From positions 1 to 47,127 of the forward strand of contig JAKPHK010000108.1 in NCBI GenBank assembly GCA_029550345.1: a stretch of 47,127 nucleotides of DNA. The letters run 5' to 3'. Within the stretch, counting starts at the first letter, position 1, and each line of letters begins with the position of its first letter. This DNA is from Pseudomonadota bacterium. GTDB taxonomy: Bacteria; Pseudomonadota; Alphaproteobacteria; Sphingomonadales; Sphingomonadaceae. This document shows, piece by piece, positions 1 to 7,148 of the stretch. The notes beneath the pieces are model-generated. The model saw nothing but the letters and a program-made list of their open reading frames with translations, ran no database searches and was not told the DNA's origin. A program made the translations under genes and the position numbers.

Positions 1-2
1 TC

Positions 3-263
3 CTCGACGAGCCGACCACCGGCCTGCACTTCGAAGACGTGCGCAAGCTGCTCGAAGTGCTGCAGCGGCTGGTCGATCAGGGGAATTCGGTGGTGGTGAT
101 CGAACACAACCTTGATGTGATCAAGGTTGCGGACTGGATCGTGGACCTTGGGCCAGAAGGCGGAGTCAGGGGCGGGGAGATTGTCGCTGAGGGCACCCCC
201 GAGCAGGTGGTGAAGAACTCGCGGAGCTTTACGGGGCGGTATTTGGCGGGGTTGTTGGGGTGA
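3..263 (+). CDS. uvrA: UvrA, excinuclease ABC subunit A (3' end only)
   Basis: This is the C-terminal end of the damage-sensing ATPase of nucleotide excision repair, cut by the window start. The reading frame opens with [16 protein letters not shown], the Walker B/D-loop of the second ABC cassette. It continues through [25 protein letters not shown], the H-loop histidine and the tail characteristic of UvrA rather than of transporter ATPases. It ends at a normal UvrA terminus. No terminator hairpin follows the stop; the AT-richer restriction-modification island begins directly after it. The family call is very secure; only about 86 codons are visible. Confidence 0.97.
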   Translation, partial: LDEPTTGLHFEDVRKLLEVLQRLVDQGNSVVVIEHNLDVIKVADWIVDLGPEGGVRGGEIVAEGTPEQVVKNSRSFTGRYLAGLLG

Positions 264-278
264 GCAGGAAAGCTGTGT

Positions 279-308
279 TTGACATAGTATAGTACGTTGA
301 AGATTGTG
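279..308 (+). promoter_or_regulatory. Candidate promoter/operator of the endonuclease gene
   Basis: A perfect -35 hexamer TTGACA lies at 279-284. No good -10 is found 16-18 bases downstream (AGATTG, GATTGT or ATTGTG), which would suit a promoter that needs an activator. Overlapping the hexamer is ACATAGTATAGT (282-293), which resembles the palindrome CACATAATATATGTG found at 2329-2343 in front of the controller and methyltransferase genes. TATAGT (288-293) could also act as a -10, but its -35 would be poor. The operator role is inferred from this similarity. Confidence 0.4.
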
Positions 309-331
309 GTGTTTTCAACATTCATCGCTGA

Positions 332-1216
332 ATGTTTACGATCATCAATCGCTGGTTTCATTCAAAGGCTTCGGAAGAATTTGTCGAAGTTGAATTCAAT
401 TACCCTGGGTTGGGGAAATTGAATTGGTCCGTGCCGATCAAGTATCCACGGGCAGGTTTGGATCTCGATGACGAAGATGCAATCCAGGCTCACGTTTCAG
501 CCGTTTTCGAGGCGGCGCACCCCACCAATCGTGAGCAGTGGCGCAAGGATCAGGCAGAGTACTGGGGCAAGAGCAGTGCGCCGGTGACCAAGCCGATTTT
601 CGACATCATGGCCAGGGATTTTGCTTGGCTGTCCTATTCGGATATGTCGGGTTCAAGCAATCCGGCCCGGCGAATTCAGGACTTGAAGGAGATGGGCTAC
701 ACGATCGCGACCCGCCGCCTGAAAGGGCGGGGTTACGAGTTCATGCTCTTGCCGGTGCCGAGGCATGGGGAGAGCGGATATGAATGGTGGTCTGGCGCTC
801 TGCGATCCAAAATCGTGCGGATTCTTGGAGGTATCGACGCCTACGAGGGACGGCCGGGTAACTCCAAGGCGCTGCTGCCCGATCACAAGTTTCCGGAAGC
901 GCGGTGGGATGAAGCTACGCGTCGCGACACGCTGGAGCATCTGACCGAAGCAGAGATCAGTCGCGATTTCCAGCTTGTTACCAACCAAAGAAATCAGCAG
1001 AAGCGCGAAGTTTGCCGCCGCTGCTTGCAGACAGGCCAGCGCGGTTACCCCTTTGGGATTCCCTATTACTATGTTGGGTCCGTTGTATGGCCCGCCGGGG
1101 TGCCTAAGCGTGGCAAGGCGGCGGAAGCTGGTTGCCTTGGGTGCGGCTGGTATGACCTTCAGGCTTGGAGAAGCTCGATCATTGACGCTTGTGGGGCCTC
1201 TTCGCCGGATGCTTGA
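332..1216 (+). CDS. Putative type II restriction endonuclease, HNH/zinc type
   Basis: A 294-residue protein, probably the endonuclease partner of the adjacent C5 methyltransferase. The C-terminal half carries an HNH-like core: [12 protein letters not shown] (D184, H185), then [19 protein letters not shown] (N218/N221, K224) with CxxC at 228-231 and a second CxxC at 268-271, a likely structural zinc site. Residues about 110-140 ([18 protein letters not shown]) look like a winged-helix DNA-binding segment. No Shine-Dalgarno is visible before the ATG. The 3' end overlaps the oppositely oriented methyltransferase by 58 bases. DNA here is AT-richer than the flanking genes, suggesting transfer. The nuclease call rests on motif and context; the recognition sequence cannot be told. 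Confidence 0.75.
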   Translation: MFTIINRWFHSKASEEFVEVEFNYPGLGKLNWSVPIKYPRAGLDLDDEDAIQAHVSAVFEAAHPTNREQWRKDQAEYWGKSSAPVTKPIFDIMARDFAWLSYSDMSGSSNPARRIQDLKEMGYTIATRRLKGRGYEFMLLPVPRHGESGYEWWSGALRSKIVRILGGIDAYEGRPGNSKALLPDHKFPEARWDEATRRDTLEHLTEAEISRDFQLVTNQRNQQKREVCRRCLQTGQRGYPFGIPYYYVGSVVWPAGVPKRGKAAEAGCLGCGWYDLQAWRSSIIDACGASSPDA

Positions 1217-2277
1217 CGAATGTCACTGGCAATGGCCCGCGCGATGGCTTCGGCCATGACGCACGGCACGGCGTTTCCGATTTGCCAATAGGCCTTCTTC
1301 ATCCCCCCCTCGAAATAAAAATCGTCCGGGAAGGTTTGCAGACGAGCCAATTCGCGGGCGGATAGCACCCGGTTTTTGGTATGGTGTATGTGAGTGCCGC
1401 CGTGATTCTCCTTGGCCGTCATGCTGGGGACACCAGAATACTGTCGCTTGAAGGCATCTCTGAAGGTTGCATAGAGCGATCCGCCTGGCGGGACCTGGGC
1501 GATGCGCTGTTCATAGGCGGCCGAATGGGCAGTCCATTCATGGTTGATGACTGGATCTCGCGGATGATCGGCAAGGTCATCGATGGCATCATCAATTGTG
1601 CGGTAAGTCTCCTTGTGGAACGTTGGCTTGGGGTAAGGATTCTTTCGGCCCAGCCGATTCCCAATGATGATGACCCGCGAACGCAGTTGCGGGGCGCCAT
1701 GCTCTGCAGCTTCCAGAATCCGCACGGAAGCGTCGGGATAGCCTATTTCGGCCATCCGTTCGAGGATCGCCCGATAGACTGCGCCTTTCTGCATCGTCAG
1801 CAGGCCAGGCACGTTCTCCATCACAAAGTATTTGGGTTTCAGCAGTTCGACGATGCGGCAGAATTCGATGAACAGTCGATTGCGGGGATCATCTGCCATA
1901 CGGCGCCCTGCAACGGAGAAGCCTTGGCACGGCGGGCCTCCGCAAACCACATCAACTTCTCTGGCGCCAATGGCACTGAGCAGTTCGTCGTTCGATACTT
2001 CCTCGATGGGGCGTTCGAAATGCAGGCTTTCGGGAAAATTCCGCCGCAAGGTAGCAGAGGCAAAGGGATTGATTTCGATCGACAGGATTTTTTCCAGACC
2101 AGCGCTTCGGAAGCCCACGGACATTCCGCCAGCGCCTGAGAACAGGTCGACGAAGCAGCCATTTTCTTCCCGCTTGGCTCCAACGTCTACGTCACGCCAA
2201 TTGCAATTGAATACGTCGGTATCGAATCTTTCGCGCAGTTTTGTGTAGCGACTGGTCGCTGAGGAAGCTCCCGACAT
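1159..2277 (-). CDS. DNA (cytosine-5)-methyltransferase of a type II R-M system
   Basis: A 372-residue C5 methyltransferase that would protect host DNA from the neighbouring endonuclease. The motifs are in canonical order: I FVDLFSGAGG (42-51, SAM binding), IV GGPPCQGFS with catalytic Cys117, VI ENV (154-156), VIII QLRSRVIIIG (197-206), then a short target-recognition region, RVLSARELARLQTFPDDF, and X QIGNAVP. The start has AAGGG 6-7 bases upstream. A promoter with a good match (TTGCCC, 17-base spacer, TATTAT) precedes it and is covered by a palindrome. It is divergent from the XRE gene and convergent with, and overlapping, the endonuclease. All catalytic motifs are intact, so it is probably active. 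Confidence 0.95.
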   Translation of the reverse strand: MSGASSATSRYTKLRERFDTDVFNCNWRDVDVGAKREENGCFVDLFSGAGGMSVGFRSAGLEKILSIEINPFASATLRRNFPESLHFERPIEEVSNDELLSAIGAREVDVVCGGPPCQGFSVAGRRMADDPRNRLFIEFCRIVELLKPKYFVMENVPGLLTMQKGAVYRAILERMAEIGYPDASVRILEAAEHGAPQLRSRVIIIGNRLGRKNPYPKPTFHKETYRTIDDAIDDLADHPRDPVINHEWTAHSAAYEQRIAQVPPGGSLYATFRDAFKRQYSGVPSMTAKENHGGTHIHHTKNRVLSARELARLQTFPDDFYFEGGMKKAYWQIGNAVPCVMAEAIARAIASDIRQASGEEAPQASMIELLQA

Positions 2278-2328
2278 TTTTTCCCTTTTCGTTCCAATTT
2301 CCCGTTAGCCAAATCGGACTGCTCTCTC

Positions 2329-2343
2329 CACATAATATATGTG
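2329..2343. promoter_or_regulatory. Palindromic operator candidate between MTase and controller gene
   Basis: CACATA-ATA-TATGTG is an inverted repeat with perfect 6-base arms and a 3-base centre. It covers the -10 (minus-strand TATTAT, 2332-2337) of the methyltransferase promoter and lies just upstream of the small XRE gene. Restriction-modification controller proteins bind such short dyads to time methyltransferase and endonuclease expression. Assigning it to this XRE protein is inference. Confidence 0.6.
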
Positions 2344-2360
2344 ATAAACTCTCAGGGCAA
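2332..2360 (-). promoter_or_regulatory. Promoter of the methyltransferase gene
   Basis: On the minus strand TTGCCC (2360-2355) and TATTAT (2337-2332) are separated by exactly 17 bases. The predicted transcript would start near 2325 and give a leader of about 50 bases to the methyltransferase ATG at 2277. The -10 element lies inside the palindrome at 2329-2343, so a bound protein would block polymerase. Confidence 0.5.
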
Positions 2361-2371
2361 GATGTTTCACA

Positions 2372-2590
2372 GTGCGAAGGATGGATGTCCGTAAACGACT
2401 TGGTGCCAAGGTGCGTTCGCTGCGCCTGGAACGTGGTCTCTCCCAGGAGGCGTTCGCTTATGAGTGCGGGGTGAGCCAGCAATATATCAGTGGGTTGGAA
2501 AGAGGGATGCGCAATCCCACGCTGATGATGCTATGCGATATTGCTGCGGCTTTGAGCGTCAATGTGGCCGATCTGCTCGGCAATGTGTGA
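2372..2590 (+). CDS. XRE-family controller (C-protein-like) of the R-M system
   Basis: A 72-residue helix-turn-helix protein, the size of restriction-modification C proteins. The HTH spans about residues 23-47 (LSQEAFAYECGVSQQYISGLERG), followed by NPTLMMLCDIAAALSVNVADLL, the usual XRE core. It is divergent from the methyltransferase with an operator-like palindrome between them. The start is uncertain: GTG at 2372 has no Shine-Dalgarno, while ATG at 2381 (69 residues) has AAGG directly abutting it. C-protein mRNAs are often leaderless, which would fit. It likely regulates its own gene, the methyltransferase and perhaps the endonuclease. A resident XRE regulator unrelated to the R-M genes is a less likely alternative. 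Confidence 0.85.
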   Translation: MRRMDVRKRLGAKVRSLRLERGLSQEAFAYECGVSQQYISGLERGMRNPTLMMLCDIAAALSVNVADLLGNV

Positions 2591-2736
2591 GTCCTTTTAA
2601 GAGTTACGGTAAGGGGTTACGGTGACAGGTGCAACAACTCCTGAACTCCGCACTCACCACCTCCCCGCTAGTCGGGATCGAAAAGCAGAGCCGCACATGG
2701 GGAGCTGATTGGCAGTCCTCATGTCAGAAATTGCCT

Positions 2737-2884
2737 CACACGAAGACACAAAGACACAAAGATGGCGGGCTGCGCTGCTGCGCGGCAATCGGATCGCACC
2801 GATGCCCGTGGCGCAGCGGTTCGGTTGATCGGGTGCCGCCGCCGGGTCCAGACACTTTGTGCTCTTTGCGGCCTTTGCGCGAAT
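2737..2884. repeat. Imperfect inverted repeat of 'acacaaag'-type motifs in a 325-base spacer
   Basis: The gene-free stretch 2591-2915 contains CGAAGACACAAAGACACAAA (2741-2760, a tandem ACACAAAG). Its loose reverse complement, ACACTTTGTGCTCTTTGCGG, lies at 2852-2871 and is extended by CCTTTGCGCGAA. The two copies face each other about 90 bases apart. No ORF with coding character, tRNA or clear terminator was seen in the rest. Such motifs look like a dispersed intergenic element; the boundaries are approximate. Confidence 0.4.
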
Positions 2885-2915
2885 CAGTTTCCTGCTCCCG
2901 CAAGGGCCATCAGGC

Positions 2916-3422
2916 TCATTCGCCCGGTTCCGCCTGACAGCCTGAGCGCAGCGCCGCTTCGATGCGGGTGGCGCGGGCCGGGTGGTGGCGGTCGGGGTGG
3001 AGGAAGCGGAACAGGTTTGAGCCGGAGGCCACGTCATAGCCTGCGCGGCAGGCCAGTTGGGCGCCGAGGCGGTCGGCGGCGAGTTCGGCCTGGCGCGAGC
3101 TGCCGTTGTGGCCAAGGTACCAGTGTGCGATCTCGTGCCCGGCCAGCAGGGCGAATTCGTCCGCCGTCAGGCGCTCGATCGCGCCGCGGGTGAAGCCGAT
3201 CTGGCCGTCCCTGCTCCAGCCGTTAACCGCGCGGCTCTGGTCGAGCGTGAAGCGCGGCAGGCACGGCCATGCGGTTCCATCCACTTCGTAGCGTGTGCAA
3301 TCGGGGCGGCCCGGGCCGGCGACGCGCAGGGCGATCTCCTGCCAGGCCGGCGGCAGCGCCGTTTGCTCCGGCGGGCCGAGCAGGGCCGCTCCGATTGCCG
3401 CAACGCCCGCCACCCAATCCAT
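2916..3422 (-). CDS. Small M48-type metalloprotease
   Basis: A 168-residue protein with the zinc-binding HExxH motif as HEIAH (96-100, within LLAGHEIAHWYLGH) and a downstream ELAAD (113-117) that supplies the third ligand, as in M48 peptidases. The N-terminus (MDWVAGVAAIGAALLGPP) is a short hydrophobic segment, perhaps a signal peptide or anchor. Three cysteines (41, 54 and 124) could form a disulfide if the protein is exported. It is much shorter than HtpX or BepA, so it is a minimal catalytic domain. It is divergent from the HTH-like gene at 3623. The substrate is unknown. Confidence 0.8.
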   Translation of the reverse strand: MDWVAGVAAIGAALLGPPEQTALPPAWQEIALRVAGPGRPDCTRYEVDGTAWPCLPRFTLDQSRAVNGWSRDGQIGFTRGAIERLTADEFALLAGHEIAHWYLGHNGSSRQAELAADRLGAQLACRAGYDVASGSNLFRFLHPDRHHPARATRIEAALRSGCQAEPGE

Positions 3423-3622
3423 CGCCGATCGCCTTTCCGCTGCCTGCCGGTGCGGGGCAGGATGGCGGTCAACAGATCAGCGCCGGGTTGGCGCAGCCAT
3501 TCGCGGATCTACGTAAATCGGCGGGAAATCAGTTCCGTTTCGGATGCATTGCGGGCGATTTTCCTACACCGCAAAAATCTGCAACATGGCCGGTTTGCCT
3601 TGTCCCGAAGGAAGCACCGCCC

Positions 3623-4699
3623 ATGTCCTCGCTCCCCGTCCTGATCGACGCTGAACCCGCCCCCGACACCACCCCCGATTCTCCGCTCTTCTCCCGCGAG
3701 CGGCAGGCTACGTTCCTTTCCGCGCTGGCCGGCACCGGCAATGTCCGCTCCGCCTCGGCGTGCGCCGGGGTTTCGCATCAGACCGCCTACCGCACGCGCC
3801 TTGCTTCGCCCGGGTTCCGGCGGGGGTGGGATGCGGCCTTGCTCGCTGCGCGGGCGCAGGCGGAGGAGGTGCTGGCGTGCCGCGCGCTCGACGGGTGGGA
3901 GGAGGACGTGGTCTATCACGGTGAGGTTGTGGCGACGCGGCGGCGCTATTCCGACCGGCTGCTGCTGGCGCACCTCGGGCGGCTCGACCGGCTGTGCGGC
4001 GATGACGAGGTGGCGCAGTTCGCGGAAGATTTCGATCAGTGCCTGACGCGGTTCGGGGCGGGGGAGGACCGCCCGGCGCGGGTGGATGAGGCGGCGGTAG
4101 CGGCGGCGGGTGCGGAGGGGGCGGGTTGTTCGCCTGAACAGTGGTCCACGTGGTCCACCGAGCGCGCCGCGCCCGGCGCGATCCCGCCGCCGCTTTCTGC
4201 CCGGTGCGATGCGCGCGGCGCGCCGCTGGGCGAGGCGCAGCAGCTGGAGATCGGGCTTTACCGCCACTGGTGGGACGCGGAGCTGGACTGCTGGCTGACC
4301 AACTGGCCCGCCGCGCCCGGCTGGCAAGGCGAGGAATACCGGATCGAGAGCGACGGGGCGGCGGTGCCGCTGGATGAATGGCGCGAGGGGCTGGACGGGC
4401 CGGAGCACGCGGCGGCGGGGGAGGGCCGATACTGGTTCGACGCCGATGACCGTGCCGATGCTGAGGACGATGCCGAGGCCGGGATGGAGCCGGGCGGTGA
4501 TCACTGGGCCCGGACGCTCAGCGCCGAGGAGGAGGCCGGGCTTGAGCGCCGGGCCGAGGCCGAGGCGGCGCAGCGCGCGGGGCGGATCGACCTGTACCGC
4601 CGCGCCGCGCTGGGGCTGGCCGGTCCGGCCGAGCTGGCGGCGATCCGCGCGGCGGACAAGGCTTGCGGTGGAAACCGCTTTGGGCGCCCGAACAATTAA
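3623..4699 (+). CDS. Unrecognised protein with N-terminal HTH-like segment
   Basis: A 358-residue protein that I do not recognise. The start chosen is ATG 3623 (MSSLPVLIDAEP); the open frame extends upstream but loses protein-like character. Residues about 25-65 (RERQATFLSALAGTGNVRSASACAGVSHQTAYRTR) read as a helix-turn-helix of the kind found in phage terminase small subunits or transposase-like proteins. The rest is rich in Ala, Glu, Asp and Arg, with Trp-rich patches (HWWDAELDCWLTNWPAAPGW). No catalytic motif is evident. Highly biased GC-rich composition makes the other frames open too, so coding is supported by the N-terminal domain more than by the tail. Confidence 0.6.
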   Translation: MSSLPVLIDAEPAPDTTPDSPLFSRERQATFLSALAGTGNVRSASACAGVSHQTAYRTRLASPGFRRGWDAALLAARAQAEEVLACRALDGWEEDVVYHGEVVATRRRYSDRLLLAHLGRLDRLCGDDEVAQFAEDFDQCLTRFGAGEDRPARVDEAAVAAAGAEGAGCSPEQWSTWSTERAAPGAIPPPLSARCDARGAPLGEAQQLEIGLYRHWWDAELDCWLTNWPAAPGWQGEEYRIESDGAAVPLDEWREGLDGPEHAAAGEGRYWFDADDRADAEDDAEAGMEPGGDHWARTLSAEEEAGLERRAEAEAAQRAGRIDLYRRAALGLAGPAELAAIRAADKACGGNRFGRPNN

Positions 4700-4766
4700 G
4701 CAATCCGTCATCCGGCCGTGCTATCCGGCGCGGGAGAATCGGCGGCTTGCAGACAGGAACACGGCC

Positions 4767-5288
4767 TTGCGGAAATGGTTCAAGCGGATGGCGCCCGATC
4801 GGGACAAGCTGCTGGCCAATCGCTGGCTGCGGCCGATCGCGCACCATCTGGCCCATCCCGGGATCTGGCACTTCAACCGCCACAGCGTGGCGCGCGGGGT
4901 GGCACTGGGGCTGTTTGCCGGGTTCATCCTGCCGATCGGGCAGATCTTCCTGGCGGCGCTGATGGCCACTTCGGCGCGCAGCAACGTGCTGGTCGCCGCC
5001 GGAGCGACGCTGATCACCAACCCGCTGACCTTCCCGCCGATCTATTATGCGGCGTGGCGAACCGGCCAGTTCATGGTTGGCAGCGGCGGCACTGCGGTTC
5101 CGGCTCATCCCGGGGCAGGCGCGGTGCCGGGGCTGATGGACGGAATGCTCGATGCCTCATTGCCGCTGGTGGTCGGGCTGGTGACCTTTGCCGTGGTCAG
5201 CGCGGCGCTGGGCTATGCCGGGGTGCATCTTGCCTGGCGGATCGCGCTGGGGCTGCAATGGCGGCGGCGCAGGCTGGGGCGGAGCTAA
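4767..5288 (+). CDS. DUF2062 membrane protein
   Basis: A 173-residue membrane protein of the DUF2062 family. The diagnostic stretch is HSVARGVALGLFAGFILPIGQ followed by ATLITNPLTFPPIYYAAWRTG, with a further membrane segment near the C-terminus (LPLVVGLVTFAVVSAALGYAGVHL). The start is TTG 4767 (LRKWFKRMAPDR), preceded by CAGGAA at a suitable distance; ATG 4788 is an alternative. A basic N-terminus suggests a cytoplasmic start and at least three membrane helices. Function is unknown. It is convergent with the LacI-type gene. Confidence 0.85.
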   Translation: MRKWFKRMAPDRDKLLANRWLRPIAHHLAHPGIWHFNRHSVARGVALGLFAGFILPIGQIFLAALMATSARSNVLVAAGATLITNPLTFPPIYYAAWRTGQFMVGSGGTAVPAHPGAGAVPGLMDGMLDASLPLVVGLVTFAVVSAALGYAGVHLAWRIALGLQWRRRRLGRS

Positions 5289-5308
5289 TAGGTCCTGATC
5301 CTAGCGCG

Positions 5309-6367
5309 CTAACCCCGGCGGGTGCTTTCACGGACCACCAGGGTCACCGGCACGCGGCGCTGTTCGTGGCTTTCCCCGGCAATGGCGGCGAGGAGCTTGT
5401 CCACCATCAGGTCACCCGCGGCGGTGAAATCGGGCTGGACGGTGCTGAGCGGGGGCATGGCATTGGCGCTGGCGCGGATCCCGTCAAAACCGATCAGGGC
5501 GATCCGCTGCGGCACCTTGATGCCAAGTTCGGTCAGTTCGCGCAGGGCGCCAAGCGCGATCTCGTCGCAAACGGCGAAGATCGCATCGCAGGGGCGGCCA
5601 GAGGCAAGCAAGGCACGGGCGGCGCGGCGGCCTTGCTCTTCGCGCGAGAGGCCGTGCTCGATCTCGACCAGCCAGGGTTCAAGGCCGGCGCGCTCCATCC
5701 GTTCGGCATAGCCGTCATAACGCTCCTTGAACTGGCGCTGGAGCGAATCGAGCGAGCCGATGCAGGCGATCTTGCCGCAGCCGCGCTCGATCAGATGGCC
5801 GGTGGCGAGGCGGGCGCCCTCGTGATTGTCCGACCGGATCCATTCGAGCTCGTCATAGGGAGAGCCCCAGCAGACCCAGTGCATCCCTGCCCCGTCCTCG
5901 CTGGAACGCCCCAGATCGCGGTAATAGTCCCAGGCGGGGCCGTTCTGGGTGGTGCCGATCACGATCAGGCCATCGGCCTTGCGCTGTTCCTCGTACCGGC
6001 CGGAAAGGTTGGCCGGGCCGTCCTGGAATGAAACCAGCGTCTCATACCCCCGGGCCGAGGCGGCGGCGCAGATCGAGCCCAGCAGGGCGTAGGTGAAGGG
6101 GTTGAGGTCCTTGCGGTCCTCATCCGGGCGGCAGATGACGACTACGGCCAGGGTGCCGGTCTTGCCGGTGCGCAGGCGGGCGGCGTTGTTGTCAACGAAG
6201 TAGTTGAGCTTGCGGGCGGCTTCGGCCACGCGCAGCCGGGTTGCCTCGCTCACCACCGGGTCGCCGGCCAGCGCGCGGCTGACGGTTGACTGGCTGACGC
6301 CCGCCTCTGCGGCGACATCGAACGAGGTTACCCGGAAGGCGCGAGGCTTGACCTTGTCCATGGTCAC
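5309..6367 (-). CDS. LacI-family transcriptional regulator
   Basis: A 352-residue regulator. The N-terminal HTH (SFDVAAEAGVSQSTVSRALAG, about residues 15-35) and hinge helix region (YFVDNNAARLRTGKTG) are followed by a periplasmic-binding-protein-like effector domain (LAVVVICRPDE... to LIGFDGI and MPPLSTVQPDF). The start is GTG 6367 overlapping the SDR stop by 4 bases (GTGA); ATG 6361 is also possible. It is last in a minus-strand run, directly after the SDR gene, so it probably controls that dehydrogenase or a related catabolic set. The inducer, presumably a sugar or similar small molecule, cannot be deduced. No clear LacI-type palindrome was spotted nearby. Confidence 0.95.
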   Translation of the reverse strand: MTMDKVKPRAFRVTSFDVAAEAGVSQSTVSRALAGDPVVSEATRLRVAEAARKLNYFVDNNAARLRTGKTGTLAVVVICRPDEDRKDLNPFTYALLGSICAAASARGYETLVSFQDGPANLSGRYEEQRKADGLIVIGTTQNGPAWDYYRDLGRSSEDGAGMHWVCWGSPYDELEWIRSDNHEGARLATGHLIERGCGKIACIGSLDSLQRQFKERYDGYAERMERAGLEPWLVEIEHGLSREEQGRRAARALLASGRPCDAIFAVCDEIALGALRELTELGIKVPQRIALIGFDGIRASANAMPPLSTVQPDFTAAGDLMVDKLLAAIAGESHEQRRVPVTLVVRESTRRG

Positions 6368-7146
6368 ATCGCCGAAATGCCGCCATCGAGCTTGAGTTCC
6401 GCCCCGGTCATGAAGCGGCTCTCATCGCTGGCAAGATACAGCACGCCGTTGGCGATATCATCAGGATGGCCAACGCGCTTGAGCGGGATCTGGCGGGCCA
6501 ACTTGTCCATGATCACATCCTTGGGCTTGCCCGCGCCGGTGGCGATGCCATCAAGGATTGGGGTGTCAACGAAGGTCGGGTGGACCGAGTTGCAGCGGAT
6601 GTCCCAGCCCATCTTGGCGCAATAAAGCGCAACCGATTTGCTGAGCATCCACACAGCCGCCTTGCTGGCGTTGTAACCGGGCATGGTATCGCTGGCGATC
6701 AGTCCTGCGATCGAAGAAATGTTGATGATCGAACCAGGCTGGGCGTCCTTCATCAGGGGCAGCGCCTTCTGGCAGCCGAGGAACACCGAATCGACGTTGA
6801 TCGCAAAGCCGCGGTGCCATTCTTCCAGCGTGCAGGTCTCTATATTGCCGCGCACCCCGACCCCGGCATTGTTGACCAGCACCGAAAGCCCGCCGAGCCG
6901 GGCCTGAGCCACTTCCATTGCGGCGATCCAGTCCGCTTCCTGCGTCACGTCGAGCTTCACCGCGAAAGCCGTGCCTTCGCCAAGTTCTGCGTTGATCTTC
7001 GCCGCCTGCTCGGCCGCGCCATCGCCGTTGATATCGGCCAGCAGGACGCTCGCCCCTTCGCGCGCCAGCATCGCCGCCTGGGCCGCGCCCAAGCCCTGCG
7101 CCGCGCCGGTGATAAGCGCCTTCTTACCCTGAACCCGTCCCGCCAT
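6364..7146 (-). CDS. SDR-family NAD(P)-dependent oxidoreductase
   Basis: A 260-residue classical short-chain dehydrogenase. It has the Rossmann motif TGAAQGLG near the N-terminus, NNAG near residue 91, the catalytic serine in INISSIAG and YNASK as the YxxxK pair. The C-terminus MTGAELKLDGGISAM is typical of the subgroup annotated as glucose 1-dehydrogenase or 3-beta/20-beta-hydroxysteroid dehydrogenase. The Asp in LLADIN after the second strand suggests NAD preference. It lies between NUDIX (2-base gap) and LacI (4-base overlap). The exact substrate is unknown. Confidence 0.92.
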   Translation of the reverse strand: MAGRVQGKKALITGAAQGLGAAQAAMLAREGASVLLADINGDGAAEQAAKINAELGEGTAFAVKLDVTQEADWIAAMEVAQARLGGLSVLVNNAGVGVRGNIETCTLEEWHRGFAINVDSVFLGCQKALPLMKDAQPGSIINISSIAGLIASDTMPGYNASKAAVWMLSKSVALYCAKMGWDIRCNSVHPTFVDTPILDGIATGAGKPKDVIMDKLARQIPLKRVGHPDDIANGVLYLASDESRFMTGAELKLDGGISAM

Positions 7147-7148
7147 TG

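Noticed and set aside
4374..6031. Several overlapping plus-strand open frames across the DUF2062 and LacI genes
   Set aside because: They are shadow frames with arginine/glycine-rich composition; only the DUF2062 part from 4767 is protein-like.
5309..7146. LacI-type operator near the regulator and SDR genes
   Set aside because: No convincing central-CG palindrome of the usual LacI kind was found by eye in the short gaps between these genes.
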